DNA of 64,000 nt. It comes from Hybos culiciformis (taxonomy: Eukaryota > Arthropoda > Insecta > Diptera > Hybotidae). Under the pieces are notes generated by a model that saw only the letters and a program-made list of their open reading frames with translations, made no database searches and was not told the origin of the DNA. Below, in pieces: positions 1-12,603 of the stretch (the first letter of the stretch is position 1; every line of letters begins with the position of its first letter). The translations under genes were made by a program, and so were the position numbers. The DNA is taken from positions 19,261,829 through 19,325,828 of the forward strand of contig OZ023275.1 in assembly GCA_964007475.1 (NCBI GenBank). The letters run 5' to 3'.

Positions 1-980
1 CGAAATAAAATTTACTTTGTATGAAAAATAATTTTGCGCATATAGTTTTAAAAATGAAAGACATTTTTTTTTTGGCATAAAATTAATTATCCTCGTCAAC
101 AAAACAACATAATACTTCATTATGTTATACAACAACGCTATTTTTACAAATAATCTGAAAATATTAGGTATATATATATGTTTATGCGTACACTAATACA
201 CATCATATGATATACAAAAAATGTATATATGAATTTGAAGCACGTGCAGAATCTTTTTTATTTGATTCTTATACAATTTATAATAAGCTTTTCAAATAAG
301 AAATATGTACATATATTTGTATATTAAAATGTATAATTTAAAAAAATAGTTTTTTTTTTTTTTGCACAATAAAGATTTCTTGAATTTTTTAAAAGTGCGT
401 TTACCTTTTAATTTAAAATATCGCTAACAACTTACACAGGTTTTTTGTTTTTATTTTTGTAATTCAAAAAAATATAATTTGAATCAATGGTACAGGCAAA
501 TAAATTTCATTTTTCGTAAAAAAGATTCAAAATAGAAAATAAAAAACATTTTTAATTGCAATGAAGCGTGGGATTGAGATACAGTGAAAACTTGCTGAAT
601 ATACTTGTAATGAAAAAAAAAGTAGAACAGTACCTAATAAATGAAATATTGGGCCCGTATTCAGGATTTTGATTGTTTAAGATACTTTAATATTAAGCCA
701 AAATTAGGGGTTGGACATATTTTTTAGGTTCCTTCAATGTCATTATACCAATTCCATTTATTCCAGACCCTTTTCCGAATCCTTTAACAATTTTTTTAAA
801 GTTCCTTTAATCGGTAATCTATGAAAATATTTGCATGGTTCAGAGATTCTAGCTCCGAAATGATAGCATCTGCTTAACTTTTACTCGATGTGAAAGATGT
901 TGTATGTTTTGGCATTTAAATAATAAAAATCGCTTGACTGGTTCAAAAGTTATAAGCATTTTAGATGAGGACGGACATTT

Positions 981-1407
981 CTGTGTTCAAAAGCCATAAC
1001 GTCTTATCTGCAAAATCTTTGTTTTGAGTTAGAGCGGAATAAAACTTTTTTTGAAATTACAAAAAATGTATTTGTTAAAAAATTGTAATTTGTTTAGAAA
1101 GGTTTTGAGAACAAATTTGGTTTCAGTGTTTTGTTTATAAATTATCAAATTATTAGTTTAAACTTCTGTTATTTGAATAAGAAGCAAATAAGACGTTTTT
1201 CATAGTAAACTTAATATTATTTTCCAAAAGCACAATAAAAAAAATTTTAGTTAGGACGTTTGTCCAATGTCTATAACTTCTTAACGGATTGTCATAGAAG
1301 AAAAAGGGTAAGGATGAAAATAAACTACATAAATAAAGAAGCAACTTTATAATATTATCTCAATTTTGTCTTATCATTATTTAAGACGTTTCGGCTTTTG
1401 AACACAG
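981..1407. mobile_element. foldback or MITE-like element with 26-bp inverted ends
   Basis: Positions 981-1006 and 1382-1407 are inverted copies that agree at 24 of 26 positions, with a core beginning CTGTGTTCAAAAGCC. Similarity continues more weakly outwards (around 964-980 and 1408-1430). The interior is AT-rich and has no transposase. The structure fits a non-autonomous DNA element; the family is not recognised and I did not identify a target duplication. Confidence 0.55.
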
Positions 1408-4052
1408 ATTTAATGAAACCATAAAGTCCGTTTTCATTTTTGTTGGAAAACGGGCCAAAAACCTCAAAAACTATTGTAAAAATTTCCTTTTTGGCCTGCA
1501 TAAATTAAACTAAATATAATTATTTTGGATTGTACCTTCGTAATTTTATAAATGGATATTCTTTGAAATTTTGATATTTTCCTCACCGGCAGATATCATT
1601 TAAATTTTTAGTGAATATTTAAATTATGTATGTACCTACAATGCTTACAATATTATTATATATGTATCTACAATAATATATGTATTTATTTTATTATTAT
1701 TGCCAAGTGTTTGCTTTAACAACATAATATCTTTGAATTTTTTTGCTTTTCTAAAAACCAAAAAAAAAAAAAAAAACAAAATTATTGAGAGCAAAAAAAT
1801 ATAAGTACCTATTACAAAGTTTTTCTTTCATATATAAGTAATACATTATGATATGTATGACTGTAAGTACAGTAATGCTTACATAATATATATATAGTGT
1901 AGACAAATTGTCGAGATCAAAATCATATAATTTCTTCTATTCATAGTATACATACTTCATAATTTTCTACTCAAAAAAATCTTCTTAGTTACATAATAGA
2001 ATACAAAAAGTATATAATCTGTATAAAAAGCCGCATATTAACATATATAGAGAACGAAGCAAAAATTATTGTACCATCTATAAATCGTATTATATGTTTA
2101 TTATATATACTATATACTATACATTATTACATTATATTATACATATATTTAATTTTTTTTTTTCTCTATCTACCATCTACCTACATTTTATATTGATTTT
2201 TTTAGAACAAGAAACAAAAAAAAAAAAAAATTGGCATGTTTATGTAAATTATTCAGTTTATGGACAAAAAAAAAAAAAAAAAAACAGAAACAATTTCTGA
2301 TGATAATGAAATCATAATTTCTAACGACGACGACGACAACAACACAGAAAACTAATTATCATTATTTATTCTCATAGAATCTATTAAAAATGAACATCGG
2401 ATATGAAAAACTAGGGGTACTGCTAAATTTAGCCCGATTACCTTTTGTTGTTTATCAATTGAATTATTATTTGGGGGCTTGTCTAACAACTACAAATATA
2501 TAAATAAATGAAAATTACTTATTATTTTTTTTTTTTTTTATAAAAAAACTTATAATTTTTTTTTCTGTTATATAGAAAATTATTATTGCTTGTATTTTTC
2601 CTTCGTTTTTTTTTTTTTTTTTGAAATAACAAAATTATAATTTTTTTTTTTTTTATCAAAGTACATCGTCGTCATATAAAAGAAAAACACGCGATTCAAT
2701 AAAAAAATTTACCTATATATGTATATATAAATTTGCTTTTCATCGTCATAAGCCATAACGTAATATAAATATATATATAATATACATTTTGTTTTAACAA
2801 AAAAAGGACAAAAAGTTCAAATATGTTAAAAATAAAAAAAAATTTTCCGTGATTTTTTGTTATGCAACCCTAAAATATCTAAATTGAAACAAGAAAATGT
2901 TTTATAATTAAATTTTGTTTTTCAAAAAAAAAAAAAAAAAAAAACATTAGACGGCATAGAAAAAATATTAAAAGTTTTAGAGGGCTTATTGTGAGACAAA
3001 ATTTTTGTTGCCGGAATTAAAATTGGTTGCACTTGAATTTCTAGAAATATTTTTAGCCCAAATGGGGTGTAATGTCATTGGAAGAAAAAAAGTATAATTA
3101 AGAATATTGTTATTAATCTAATAATAATTTAATATAAATTACTTTTTTTTATTTTCTTGTAAAAACTGAAAATGTCAATGAAATAAAAAATTTCCTAAAT
3201 ATTTTTTTTATTATGATTTACATAACAGCTGATATACTACTTATGTATGTTTTTGGATATAATCCAAGTTATTCACCCCCAACAAAGAAAATTTGAAATT
3301 TTCATGAAAAATAATATAGCATGTACCTACAACATACACACACATAGAGATTATACAGAGTTTTACTTGTGTATACCTTTAAATGGCAAAAAATCAATAT
3401 TTAAGTTTGGTATGAGATTTTTTGAAGCAAATTATACAGCAAAAAACTTCTCATACCATGGAAAATTCATTCACTGAAAAAAAAAAAAATTTTTTTAAAG
3501 CACATACTTGTAAATGATTGTTACCTGTGGGCCGAATAAACTTCTTTTTTATTGTAATTTTCTTATAATTTTTGTTTTTTTTTCGATTATTTTAAAAATC
3601 TAAAGCAGAAATCAATAATTATGCTGCTTAAAAAACAAAAGAAATTTATTGGTAGACATATGTCAGTAGCTGTGCACAGCACATAAACATGATTTTATTT
3701 ATTCAATGCTGTTCATTCATTCATGTTTCTATATTTAAATATTTAATTTGTTGATTTTTCATAGGAATTTTGCTGTTCTTGCAATTAATATTACTTAAGT
3801 ACTTAAAATGATTTTCCCAATATTGGATATATTTAGATCGCAAGCACGAAATTTTTTGTGTAGCAAACAAAAAATAATATATGTAAAACGCTTCAAACTT
3901 AACGTTAAAATTATGTTTATAAACATTTCAAAATCTGAAGATAATGTAGGGTCGAAAACTGCTTTATAGCAGGTACGTTCTATTTATTTGTATATGTATT
4001 TAATTTATAGAACAAGTACACCTATATTAGTTCCCGCCGTATATAAATTTCG

Positions 4053-4123
4053 CACAATGAATATTAGATAAATGAAACTTTAGACCAAGCACATGATGAA
4101 TATCAGATAAATGATACTTTAGA
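4053..4123. repeat. imperfect 37-bp tandem repeat, two copies
   Basis: Two adjacent units (about 4053-4089 and 4090-4123) share CACA, ATGAATAT, AGATAAATGA and ACTTTAGA with a few substitutions and small indels. It lies just left of the hAT-like MITE at 4146. No function is apparent. Confidence 0.6.
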
Positions 4124-4145
4124 AGAAATCAGTTTAATCCTAAAT

Positions 4146-4638
4146 CAGACATGTCAAACTGAAAATTTCAGGCGGGCCAAATAATTAAGAATAAAGTGTC
4201 CCAAAACATAACTCACAAGTAAGAACATTTTACAAATTTAATAGTATTTATTGAATCAATGTTTTTTACATAAATACTTATAATATGATATTATCCACTT
4301 GTTTGTAATGTAGTCAGAAAATTATTTCAAATACAAAAATTATTTCGTAAGTACGTAATACACATTTTTCCTCAAAACACATATATTTTCATTGGAACTT
4401 TTTACACCATGAACAAAGCATTTGATTCTTTTACCTTTCTCGCGTTGCTTCTACCAAAATAATCGCTCAAAGGACTTTTGAAAACAAAAACAAATTTTTT
4501 TCATAAATTTTTTTAAAGCCTTAAAGTTAATTTTCTCTTCAATTTATTATTTTTTTTTCAAAGTTAACGTACTTTTTGCCTGAATCGCAATTAATTGTCT
4601 TGTGGGCCGCAATGAAAACCCCGAGTTTGCAATACCTG
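4146..4638. mobile_element. non-autonomous hAT-like element (MITE), 493 bp
   Basis: The left end reads CAGACATGTCAAACTG and the right end reads GAGTTTGCAATACCTG; reverse-complemented, the latter gives CAGGTATTGCAAACTC, a diverged inverted match. Subterminal GGCGGGCC and GTGGGCCGC near the two ends are typical of a widespread class of hAT-derived elements. The flanking octamers TCCTAAAT (left) and CCTTAAAT (right) could be a decayed 8-bp target duplication, with two mismatches. There is no internal transposase frame. hAT membership is inferred from ends and target-site length. Confidence 0.65.
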
Positions 4639-4840
4639 CCTTAAATATTCAAGTGAGCAAAAAAAAAAAACAATTAAAATCAATTTTCAACATTTTTCAT
4701 CTATTTCCATAAACTACGTTTTTAATTTTAATTGTTTGTAGACTTTGGATTTGTTCGCAAATGCATATTTTCATAAAATGAAAAAGAAACAAATCGTTCA
4801 TGTGAAACGAAAATTTCTCTATATTCTGTACATGTGTAGG

Positions 4841-4906
4841 TCTCTCCACGTTGGAAATTCTTTAAAATATAAATCTCTCCATGTTGGAAATTCTTTAAAA
4901 TATATA
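4841..4906. repeat. 33-bp tandem repeat, two copies
   Basis: Units 4841-4873 and 4874-4906 are nearly identical and begin TCTCTCCACGTTGG and TCTCTCCATGTTGG. It is a short local duplication in presumed intron. Confidence 0.8.
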
Positions 4907-5015
4907 TTTTTATTATCGAACAAAATTATATTTACTTAAATTGAATTTAACTAAAATTAAAATTCGACTATATTAAACATTCAGAATTTAGATAAATTTC
5001 TTGTATGTTGTATAA

Positions 5016-5322
5016 CAGGTGTGCTCAACCAGTCGACGATCGCACGAGAATTTCAGGTCGATCTCACATGAATTACATAAAATCAAAAAATAAGTATCAT
5101 TCAAATATTTAGACAACTGCTTGACCTACTTGAACTACTTGAAAATTGCTGAAAATATTCAATGTCTCTCACTTATAAAAGTTAATTAGAATATTAAATT
5201 AAATAATTATGTTTAGAATTTTTTTATATTTGACTTATTAAAAAAATTTAACGTATGGTCGATCTCTATTTATTAACAAAATAAATAGTAGTTCCTAGGC
5301 TTACTAAAGTTGAGTACTCATG
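5016..5322. mobile_element. possible second hAT-like MITE, decayed
   Basis: The left end CAGGTGTGCTCAACC and the reverse complement of the right end, CATGAGTACTCAACT, agree at most positions. Subterminal GTCGA motifs occur on both sides (near 5032 and 5258). No clean target duplication is visible (flanks TTGTATAA and TCGCATAT). Its resemblance to hAT ends is suggestive only. Confidence 0.4.
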
Positions 5323-6084
5323 TCGCATATGTATCAATTAAATACAATTTTCGGATACAAATTACATTTACACTTTGTAAAAAGAATACCTATGTTTATC
5401 TTTAAGATGTTAGCAAAAATTATCTTTAATATAATATAAAAAGAAAACAAAATTTTGAAAATTAAATTCTCTACTGATAATGAAATAATTGAATTAAAAT
5501 CCGCAGTCTATTATCAGATAATAATCACTGCCATGACAATTATAATAATAATTTTATTTTATATGTAATCAAATCTCAGTGTTGGTATTAGGGATATTAT
5601 TCTTATTATTGACAATAATAAATTTTTTTTAATTCAATGTTACGCAATTGAAAATATTTACAAAATGATTCACTCAGACGGTATATTATATACTTATATA
5701 GATTGGAAAAGCAAAAAAATTTTATAATTATATTACTAATGTAGCATGTGTATACATTTTTTAAATAAAATTACATAGGTAATTAGAGAACTCAGATGAA
5801 AAAATTTATTAATTTTATTTAATTTCAACAATTTGTTTTGTTATTCTATGGGAAAATTTTTAGAAAATAATTTCAATAAAAGCCGCTGAACCTAAATATG
5901 ATGAATAATTTTTTTTGGGCGCCAAAAATATTACCTATGTCCTTACCAAAATCAAAGGATAAAAATCACTGCATCTTATTTGAAATTTATATGAAACTCA
6001 TTTTATAGTCATTTTCGATAAAATATAATTTTGAAAAAAAAAAAAAAATTTATTATACTTAGATTTTTTTTTGATTTTTTTTAC

Positions 6085-6510
6085 CTGCATATTGTGCTCA
6101 ACCAATTTTCCGCTCGAACACATTAAATATACAAAATATGCACGAAATAATTCCAATGTAGTTTTGCTTTTAAATGCTGCTGTCGGATCACTGAAACCAA
6201 CATCCAATGGATCTCGGGGCGGATCATTTGTATTACCTACAGCTACAGCTTGAGCTCTCTTATTATTTGCAGATGAATGCAATAAACGCTCGTCACCATT
6301 ACGTTTATTTTCATCATTATTGTTGTTGTTGTTTTTTTTAGTATTATTTAATTGGGAACTTAGAAGCCGACAATTGTTTTGTTGCTGACCATTTTCATAG
6401 CAGACTGTGAGTTTTTTAGCTTTCAATGCAGACCACGATGATGCTGTTGAACCATTCGAAATAGAAACTAGATTTGTTCGTTGACGACAAATTGAACGCA
6501 AAAACGCCAT
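6085..6510 (-). CDS. slgA: proline dehydrogenase (sluggish-A type), first coding exon
   Basis: This exon encodes the first 142 residues of a mitochondrial proline dehydrogenase, the FAD enzyme that oxidises proline to pyrroline-5-carboxylate at the inner membrane. The start is the ATG at 6510-6508; the first residues, MAFLRSICRQR, are basic, hydroxylated and free of acid, as in a mitochondrial targeting peptide. A low-complexity stretch with six asparagines follows (residues 60-65). Residues 99-141 match the conserved N-terminal region of insect PRODH, including RDPLDVGFSDPTAAFKSKTT (99-118) and CSSGKLVEHNM (131-141). The exon ends in phase 0 at a minus-strand donor (CAG then GTAA, 6087-6081); frame read past it is lysine-rich intron. 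The catalytic barrel must be encoded on exons left of the window. The assignment is firm because this N-terminal block is distinctive; the exact 5' UTR and promoter are not visible. Confidence 0.85.
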
Positions 6511-9360
6511 TCCACACTTTTAGATGAATGGGAGCGATAGATAATTGGTTGTTTTTTTTTTCGATTAAATAATGCAAGAAAAAAACAAAATAAAAAAAAT
6601 ATTTTATTTCAAATTATTTTCTAATGAACTAAATATTTTTTTGTTATTTTTTTTTTTTTTGTTATTTTTATTTATTTTCTTTTTAAAATTTTTTTCTCGC
6701 TCTAGAAACAAATTAACAGAAGAAAACAGATAATTATTATTATTTCAGATTTAATTAATTTGTTATAGGTATATTATTTTACTTCTTTTCATTTCAAAAC
6801 ATTTCACAAGAAATAATTATATTTGAATTTATTTATCTTATTTTTTTATTTTCACACATCACGTAGATAGATTCACAAGATTCGAGCTCATTATTATTAT
6901 TATTTTTATTTGGTGAATAAAAGATGGTACATGTAACAGAGAGAGAGAGAAAGAAGGAATTAGAGCATAAAGTTTACAAAATATTTTATTGGCCCTCATT
7001 ATTTTGTCACTACTGAAGTAACAATGCTGAAATTTTACTTGAATAAATAAACAATTTTGTTCTAATATTTACATTTTTTTGTTTAATTTAAGTTCTCTGT
7101 AGAGATAAATTATCGAAAATGTTCGATTAAAAATTAATATATAGTTAGAAAAAATAAAATAGTAAAATCATATAGTAGTAAATTAAAATACAGAAGATCA
7201 TTAAAAAGAAAAAACATATGTTTCCAATTAATATTATCTGAATTTTTATTTGCTTGGAATTCAAGTACAAAATAATATTTGTTTGCATAGTCTGAACTCT
7301 GAAGTTTCTTTAAAGCAATTACATATTATTATTATATTCGCACAGACAGGAAACTTACAATTGCTTTTTTATTACTTTAGGTAGATAACTGAATTGAAAG
7401 ATTATTGAATTGTTTCGTCCTAGTGTCAAGCTCGCAGGACTAATCAGTACAATTAATTTGAAACCCAACTATTTGAGAATTCTCTGGGGTAAATATTACA
7501 CACACATTTATATAAAATGTTTTTCATTATTATAATTTTCCTGCGTCTAATTCTATCTTAAAAATTATATTACTACTATCTGATTTTAACAAGAAGATGG
7601 TATGAGAACATTTTTAACATTAAGTTGATCATGAGCCTTTAACTTGATGGAATTTCTTCTTCATACTTCAGATACATAAATTTCAGAGAATTTATTTAAC
7701 ATTACTACCAAATGTAAGGAAAACTTAATGTTTTTACTAAAATGAATAAAACAAAAACCAAACAATTATCTTACTGATAAAATCAATTGAAAACAATGAT
7801 TATAAGGTACATTCAATCAAAATTTTTAGATTTTCTAAATTGTGAAAAAACATGGGAAAACAAAAACTGCATTTTATAAATATTAATGCGGTATTTTCTC
7901 AAACACTCTGTATATTATACACAGGCGGCAAATTTTTTTTTCTTTACCTATGTATAATATATATTATTTTTAACATGGAGGAAATATATTATTATTTTAA
8001 TGAATAAACAAAGAGAAAAAAAAATGCTTAAACAAATAATTTTTTTATTTTTTTTTTTTGGTTTTTCTTATAAAAAATGTTTATACGAAAAATTATGAGA
8101 TAATAATAAAGTTTGAATAAGAATTCCCAAAACAAAAAATTAAATAAAACTTAAAAACATTTTTTTTTTGAATTAAGCATTATTTTGAACATCAATTTTT
8201 AAGATGATTTAATACAAAAAATTATATATGTACACATTTAATTCCGTCTCATTCTGCGTGCCCCTTCAAGCAAATATTCATTGACAAAAAAAAAAAAAAA
8301 AAAAGAAAGAAAAAAATTTTAATTTGGCGCATAAAATTTATTTATTGTTCTCTAAAGTTATGAATTGTATATAGCTAGTTATTATATTATATATATAATT
8401 AATTTTTTTTTCCCCCAAATTATTATAATTATTTTATTTTTTTTTTTTTGTCAATTTCTGTTACGATGAAGTGTCCGAAAAATAACAAAAAAAAAAAATT
8501 AATTTTCTTTGCTTTAATAAAAAAAAAAATTAGAAAAGCTTTTTCAAGTAAAATTATAAAAATTACATAAAAAATAAATTTTTCACATTTTTTTTTTTTT
8601 GAAGGTCGAAACAAGTATCAAAATTTATTAAGGTATTATTATTATATTTTTTATTACTGAAATGACTTTGAAATAAAAAGATATTTTTTTTTTTTTGGTT
8701 TTTGCAAAATTACAAAAAAAAAGCTTCAAACCCTTTTCACATATTTCGAATTGAACTTAAAAAAAAAAAAAATTGGTTTTCCATAGCCGCTTTAATTAAC
8801 ATTCTGAATGAAATATCACTTGTCTCCTTTTAATTCTAAGCCATTATTTTTAATATGAAATAGAGCGAGACTATACGCAAACAACTTCTTAGCTGAAGCG
8901 AAAACAGAACTTTTTTTTATCATTTTGAACTTAAATTCGATTAATAATCTAAATTAATTAACATTAGCCGTCATATATTATGAGCATCAGAAGTAAACTG
9001 TCACTTTTATTATTATTATCTAATTTATCTTGAAATTTTGTTCCCGAAAACCACACTAAAGTTAATAGAATTTTTTTTTGTGACAAGCCTTTCAGAATGG
9101 ACGTAAAAATTTGGTTTCCAAAAAAAAAAGAAGGATAATGAATGACAGACAATATCTTCTTTTTTTTTTGTTGACACAAACCCATATACAAAAAGAATCT
9201 GAATATATATATAGCTATAAGGTATAGATAGATATATATGTATATATTTATATATAACAACACACACAATCAGAAACATAAATATACACACTGAACGATA
9301 TAATAGGATCAGAAAATAATATGTAGATATTTTCGTATAAGTTTTAGTAGAGAAAGTTTT

Positions 9361-9388
9361 TAGTGGCGGTGATGGGCGGCGGGTGGCG
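9361..9388. other. isolated G-rich island in an AT desert
   Basis: The stretch has repeated GGCGG, GGGCGGCGGG and GGTGGCG runs, giving about 75% G+C over 28 bp, and is followed directly by a poly-A tract. It lies about 2.9 kb upstream of the slgA start codon. It could be part of a promoter or of a 5' exon of slgA, or a chance expansion. No ORF is associated with it. Confidence 0.35.
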
Positions 9389-10644
9389 AAAAAAAAAAAA
9401 ATAAAATAAAAAAATTAAGAAAAATTATATAACTTTTTTCTCTGTTCCTCTTTTTGGAATTTTTTTTTTTTCACAAAATTTTCCCAAATTTTTTTTTTTT
9501 TATTGGAAAATCGTGTATGAGAGAAAATTTTACCGTTAAATTGGGGTAAAAATATTAAAAATAATAATTTTTTTCTTCTTTTAACTTTAGGTATAAATTT
9601 TTTTTTTTTTTTTTAGAAGGAGAAAAAAATTTTTATATAACTTTTTTTGAAGAAAAAAAAATTTTTTTTTTTTTTTTATTTAATTTACATTTCAAAAATT
9701 ATTCAGAAATAATTCTATTTTTCTTCTTTTTTTATCGTTGTGCTGTAGAGATGATTTATATATATATTTTTTTTAAAATTTCTCGATTAAATTTTTTTTT
9801 TTTTTATTGTTTAATAAGCTTTTTTTTTTTGTGATTTTCTAATTAATTTTTTTTTCTTCGGTTTGAAATTTTAAAAAAAGTATTTTTTTTTTTTAAGAGC
9901 AAAGTATCAACAACACAACCGATACGTTTTAACACCGATACTGAACTGGGATGTTTGAATTGAGCAAAAAAAAAAAAAAGTATTAAATTTTTTTTTTCTT
10001 CTGACAGGGTATTTTTGTTTACAAAAAAGTTTGATAAAAAAGTAGATAGAAGATAAATTTTTGTGTTTGTTGAAAAAAGATATAAATATATAGTTTTATA
10101 ATATCTAAAAAACAAAAAAATATTGTCGAGGAAATTTTATTTCACCACAAAAGCTTTTTTTATTGAATTTTTTTTTTTGTAAGTTTCTGTCAAATAAAAG
10201 TTTTAGAATGATTGAAAAATAATAACTTAAAAATGTTTATAATAAATAATTTTGCATAATAAACTTGTGTGTATATAATTATATATATATAAATTTTTAC
10301 ACAATTTTCCAAATCAATTCTGCACTCTGCTGTCGTATAGTGGAAAAGGCTGGTGTTAAAGAAAAATAACATTTTAGAAATGATTTAATGGCATCATTAA
10401 ATATTTTTATTGATTTTTGTATATATTTTGAGTGCAGTATATTATAACAATACTATGCATACATAGATCATAGTTCATATTATCATTACGCATAAGAACA
10501 AAAAGTTTGAATATTTACTTAAATCTTAAACTTCAAAGGAAACATATAGATCTATTATTCAATTACCAAGCACCATAAATATGGTTTTCAATCGAAATTA
10601 TCACTTTTGAAATCGAGCAGTAATTTTTAAACATTTTTTATGAC

Positions 10645-11059
10645 TAAGCTGTATAAAAAAAATTTAATTTACAAATAAATAAATAAATAAATAATAATAA
10701 AAAATAAGAAAAATATCTACATTTATGTTTGAGAGTTATATTTTTATCACATTCAAGCGATTTACAGAATTATCAATGATTTTGAACTTCGCTTTCACGA
10801 TATTAAAAAAATTGGTTCCAATATTGATATACATACTTTTTTTTGACATTATCTTTTTAAAATTGAAAATTATGATGGTATGAAATAATGGTATGAATAA
10901 TTAAGCAATTCAATGTAGAAGGAGAACAAATTTGTTATTTTTTATTTTAAATGTTTAAGCTGTATAAAAAAAATTTAATTTACAAATAACTAATAAATAA
11001 ATAATAATAAAAAATAAGAAAAATATCTACATTTATGTTTGAGAGTTATATTTTTATCA
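10645..11059. repeat. direct repeat of about 105 bp separated by about 206 bp
   Basis: Copies at 10645-10749 and 10956-11059 begin TAAGCTGTATAAAAAAAATT and end TTTTTATCA. They differ mainly in the AAAT microsatellite inside (AAATAAATAAAT versus AACTAATAAAT). High identity suggests recent local duplication in spacer DNA. Confidence 0.85.
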
Positions 11060-12603
11060 AGAACTATCTGACTGCTTTAGCGATTATAATCACAAAAAAA
11101 TTAGCATAAAAAAACAAATAAAATAAAAGTAATAAAAGAAAAGTCACATTTTACTTTCATCAGAAAATGTTCTCTCTTTTTGACATTACAATCTTGTTTA
11201 AAGCCACATCACTTTTTTGTACGAAAGAAAAACTATGAACTTGCTAGTTGCAAGTTACAAACTGTTACAGATGATATAAATGTTATGTGAAATTGTCAAT
11301 TGTCTGAAATTCTAAATCGTCAAACTTTTGTTTATCTGTACTAATGAATATATGTAGATACATATATATTAAATAATCCAGCGTCATTTCACATCAAAAA
11401 TATTGTTTATTAATAATTACATAACTTTATAATATTGCATACAGGGATATTTTACAACTACGCATTATTATCACAATATATTGTATATCTTTTGTTTCCA
11501 GCTTCCTATTGGTTTGATTCAAATCATTAAATTTAATTATACTTTTTAGAAGATATTGTACATTCAAACTTGTTCGATACCTGTCTGTACGATATACTAT
11601 GCCCATGGTATGGTACGAGACGCAATAATGTTCAAAAATTTAAAGATATTCTAATTAGAATTTTTTTTTATCTTTTCGAAATAAGAAATTCTGAGAAATC
11701 AAATATTTTTGCAAATTCAGATTTTAATCTAGGAATTTCCGTAATAAGAATACCTAAATTATTATTTTTTATTCATATTTATTCACACTATCTACAAGCA
11801 TAACGTATTATCTAAAAAAAAAAAAAAAACGAATAACTATATGAAAAATGTAATTAATATACAATAATGATAGAATGATTTACAAATTACATAAATACGG
11901 CAGAAATTTAAAAAAAAGCTTAAAAGTTTAAATTATGTAATTTTTAATAATCCATAAAAATAGAAAAGTATATTAAAGAATTTACCTGAATGAAAATTCT
12001 TTTTAAATTAATGAGTTTTAAAAACTTTCTAAAACACACAATGGTAAAAATCAATACCCCCAACATAAAGCTTTTATAAAATGCATTAATTTGCATTATA
12101 TATTTGATTCAAAGTATAGATTATCGTTGTTAAAATATACATACATAGTAAGTTTTCGGTGTAATCTGTCATTTTAACGCATCTTAAAGTTTGAGAAGAT
12201 TTATCGTTTTTTTTAAATATAAGGAATCGAACCGACTACATTATTAAATTTATTAAAGTAAAATTCAGAAATAATGTCATAAAATAATTGGATTTTTAAC
12301 TTAACTTTCATTTTCAACTGGAGTATCAAAATTTATTGAAATACTGCAGAATTTTTGAAGCTTAAATGAAAATTGTAATAATTGCTAACTTATCAAATGC
12401 AATTCAATATTTTACTATTACATTTTTATTACAACTGAGGTTCAGTATTATATTACTTACATGAAAATATTAAATAAATGTTTATGCTTAATAAATTATA
12501 AATAAAAGAAGATTCAATAATATAATTTTCGTGTAGTTTAAAAACGGACGTTCCCCTTGAATGTTAAAGAAATAAAAAAGCGCGCACAAAATAAAAAACA
12601 ATT

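Larger units (their letters stand above)
1..6084. other. non-coding stretch, likely first intron of slgA (minus)
   Basis: The proline dehydrogenase exon at 6085-6510 ends in a clear GT donor on the minus strand, so everything to its left should be intron at least until the next exon. I found no continuation of the protein here on the minus strand, so the intron probably exceeds 6 kb and the remaining exons lie outside the window. The stretch holds poly-A and poly-T runs, an ACG microsatellite near 2322-2336, and the foldback and hAT-like elements listed separately. No other gene is visible. Confidence 0.6.
6511..12603. other. intergenic spacer between divergent slgA and NRF-like gene A
   Basis: No coding sequence is supported here. 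The open frames present are runs of F, K, I and Y translated from poly-T, poly-A and AT repeats. A short GA microsatellite sits at about 6938-6951, upstream of slgA, and 9361-9388 is a G-rich island in otherwise AT-only DNA. The span from about 9380 to 10200 is exceptionally dense in T and A homopolymers. Because slgA (minus) and gene A (plus) diverge, the promoters of both should lie here. Confidence 0.7.

Noticed and set aside
6071..6253. Plus-strand frame of 60 codons overlapping the slgA exon
   Set aside because: It is the complementary reading of a well-supported exon; the minus-strand frame matches the PRODH family.
8964..9291. Two overlapping minus-strand frames of 88 and 101 codons
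   Set aside because: They translate TATA and poly-T repeats (runs of Y, I, F and K); no domain, splice signal or recognisable family.
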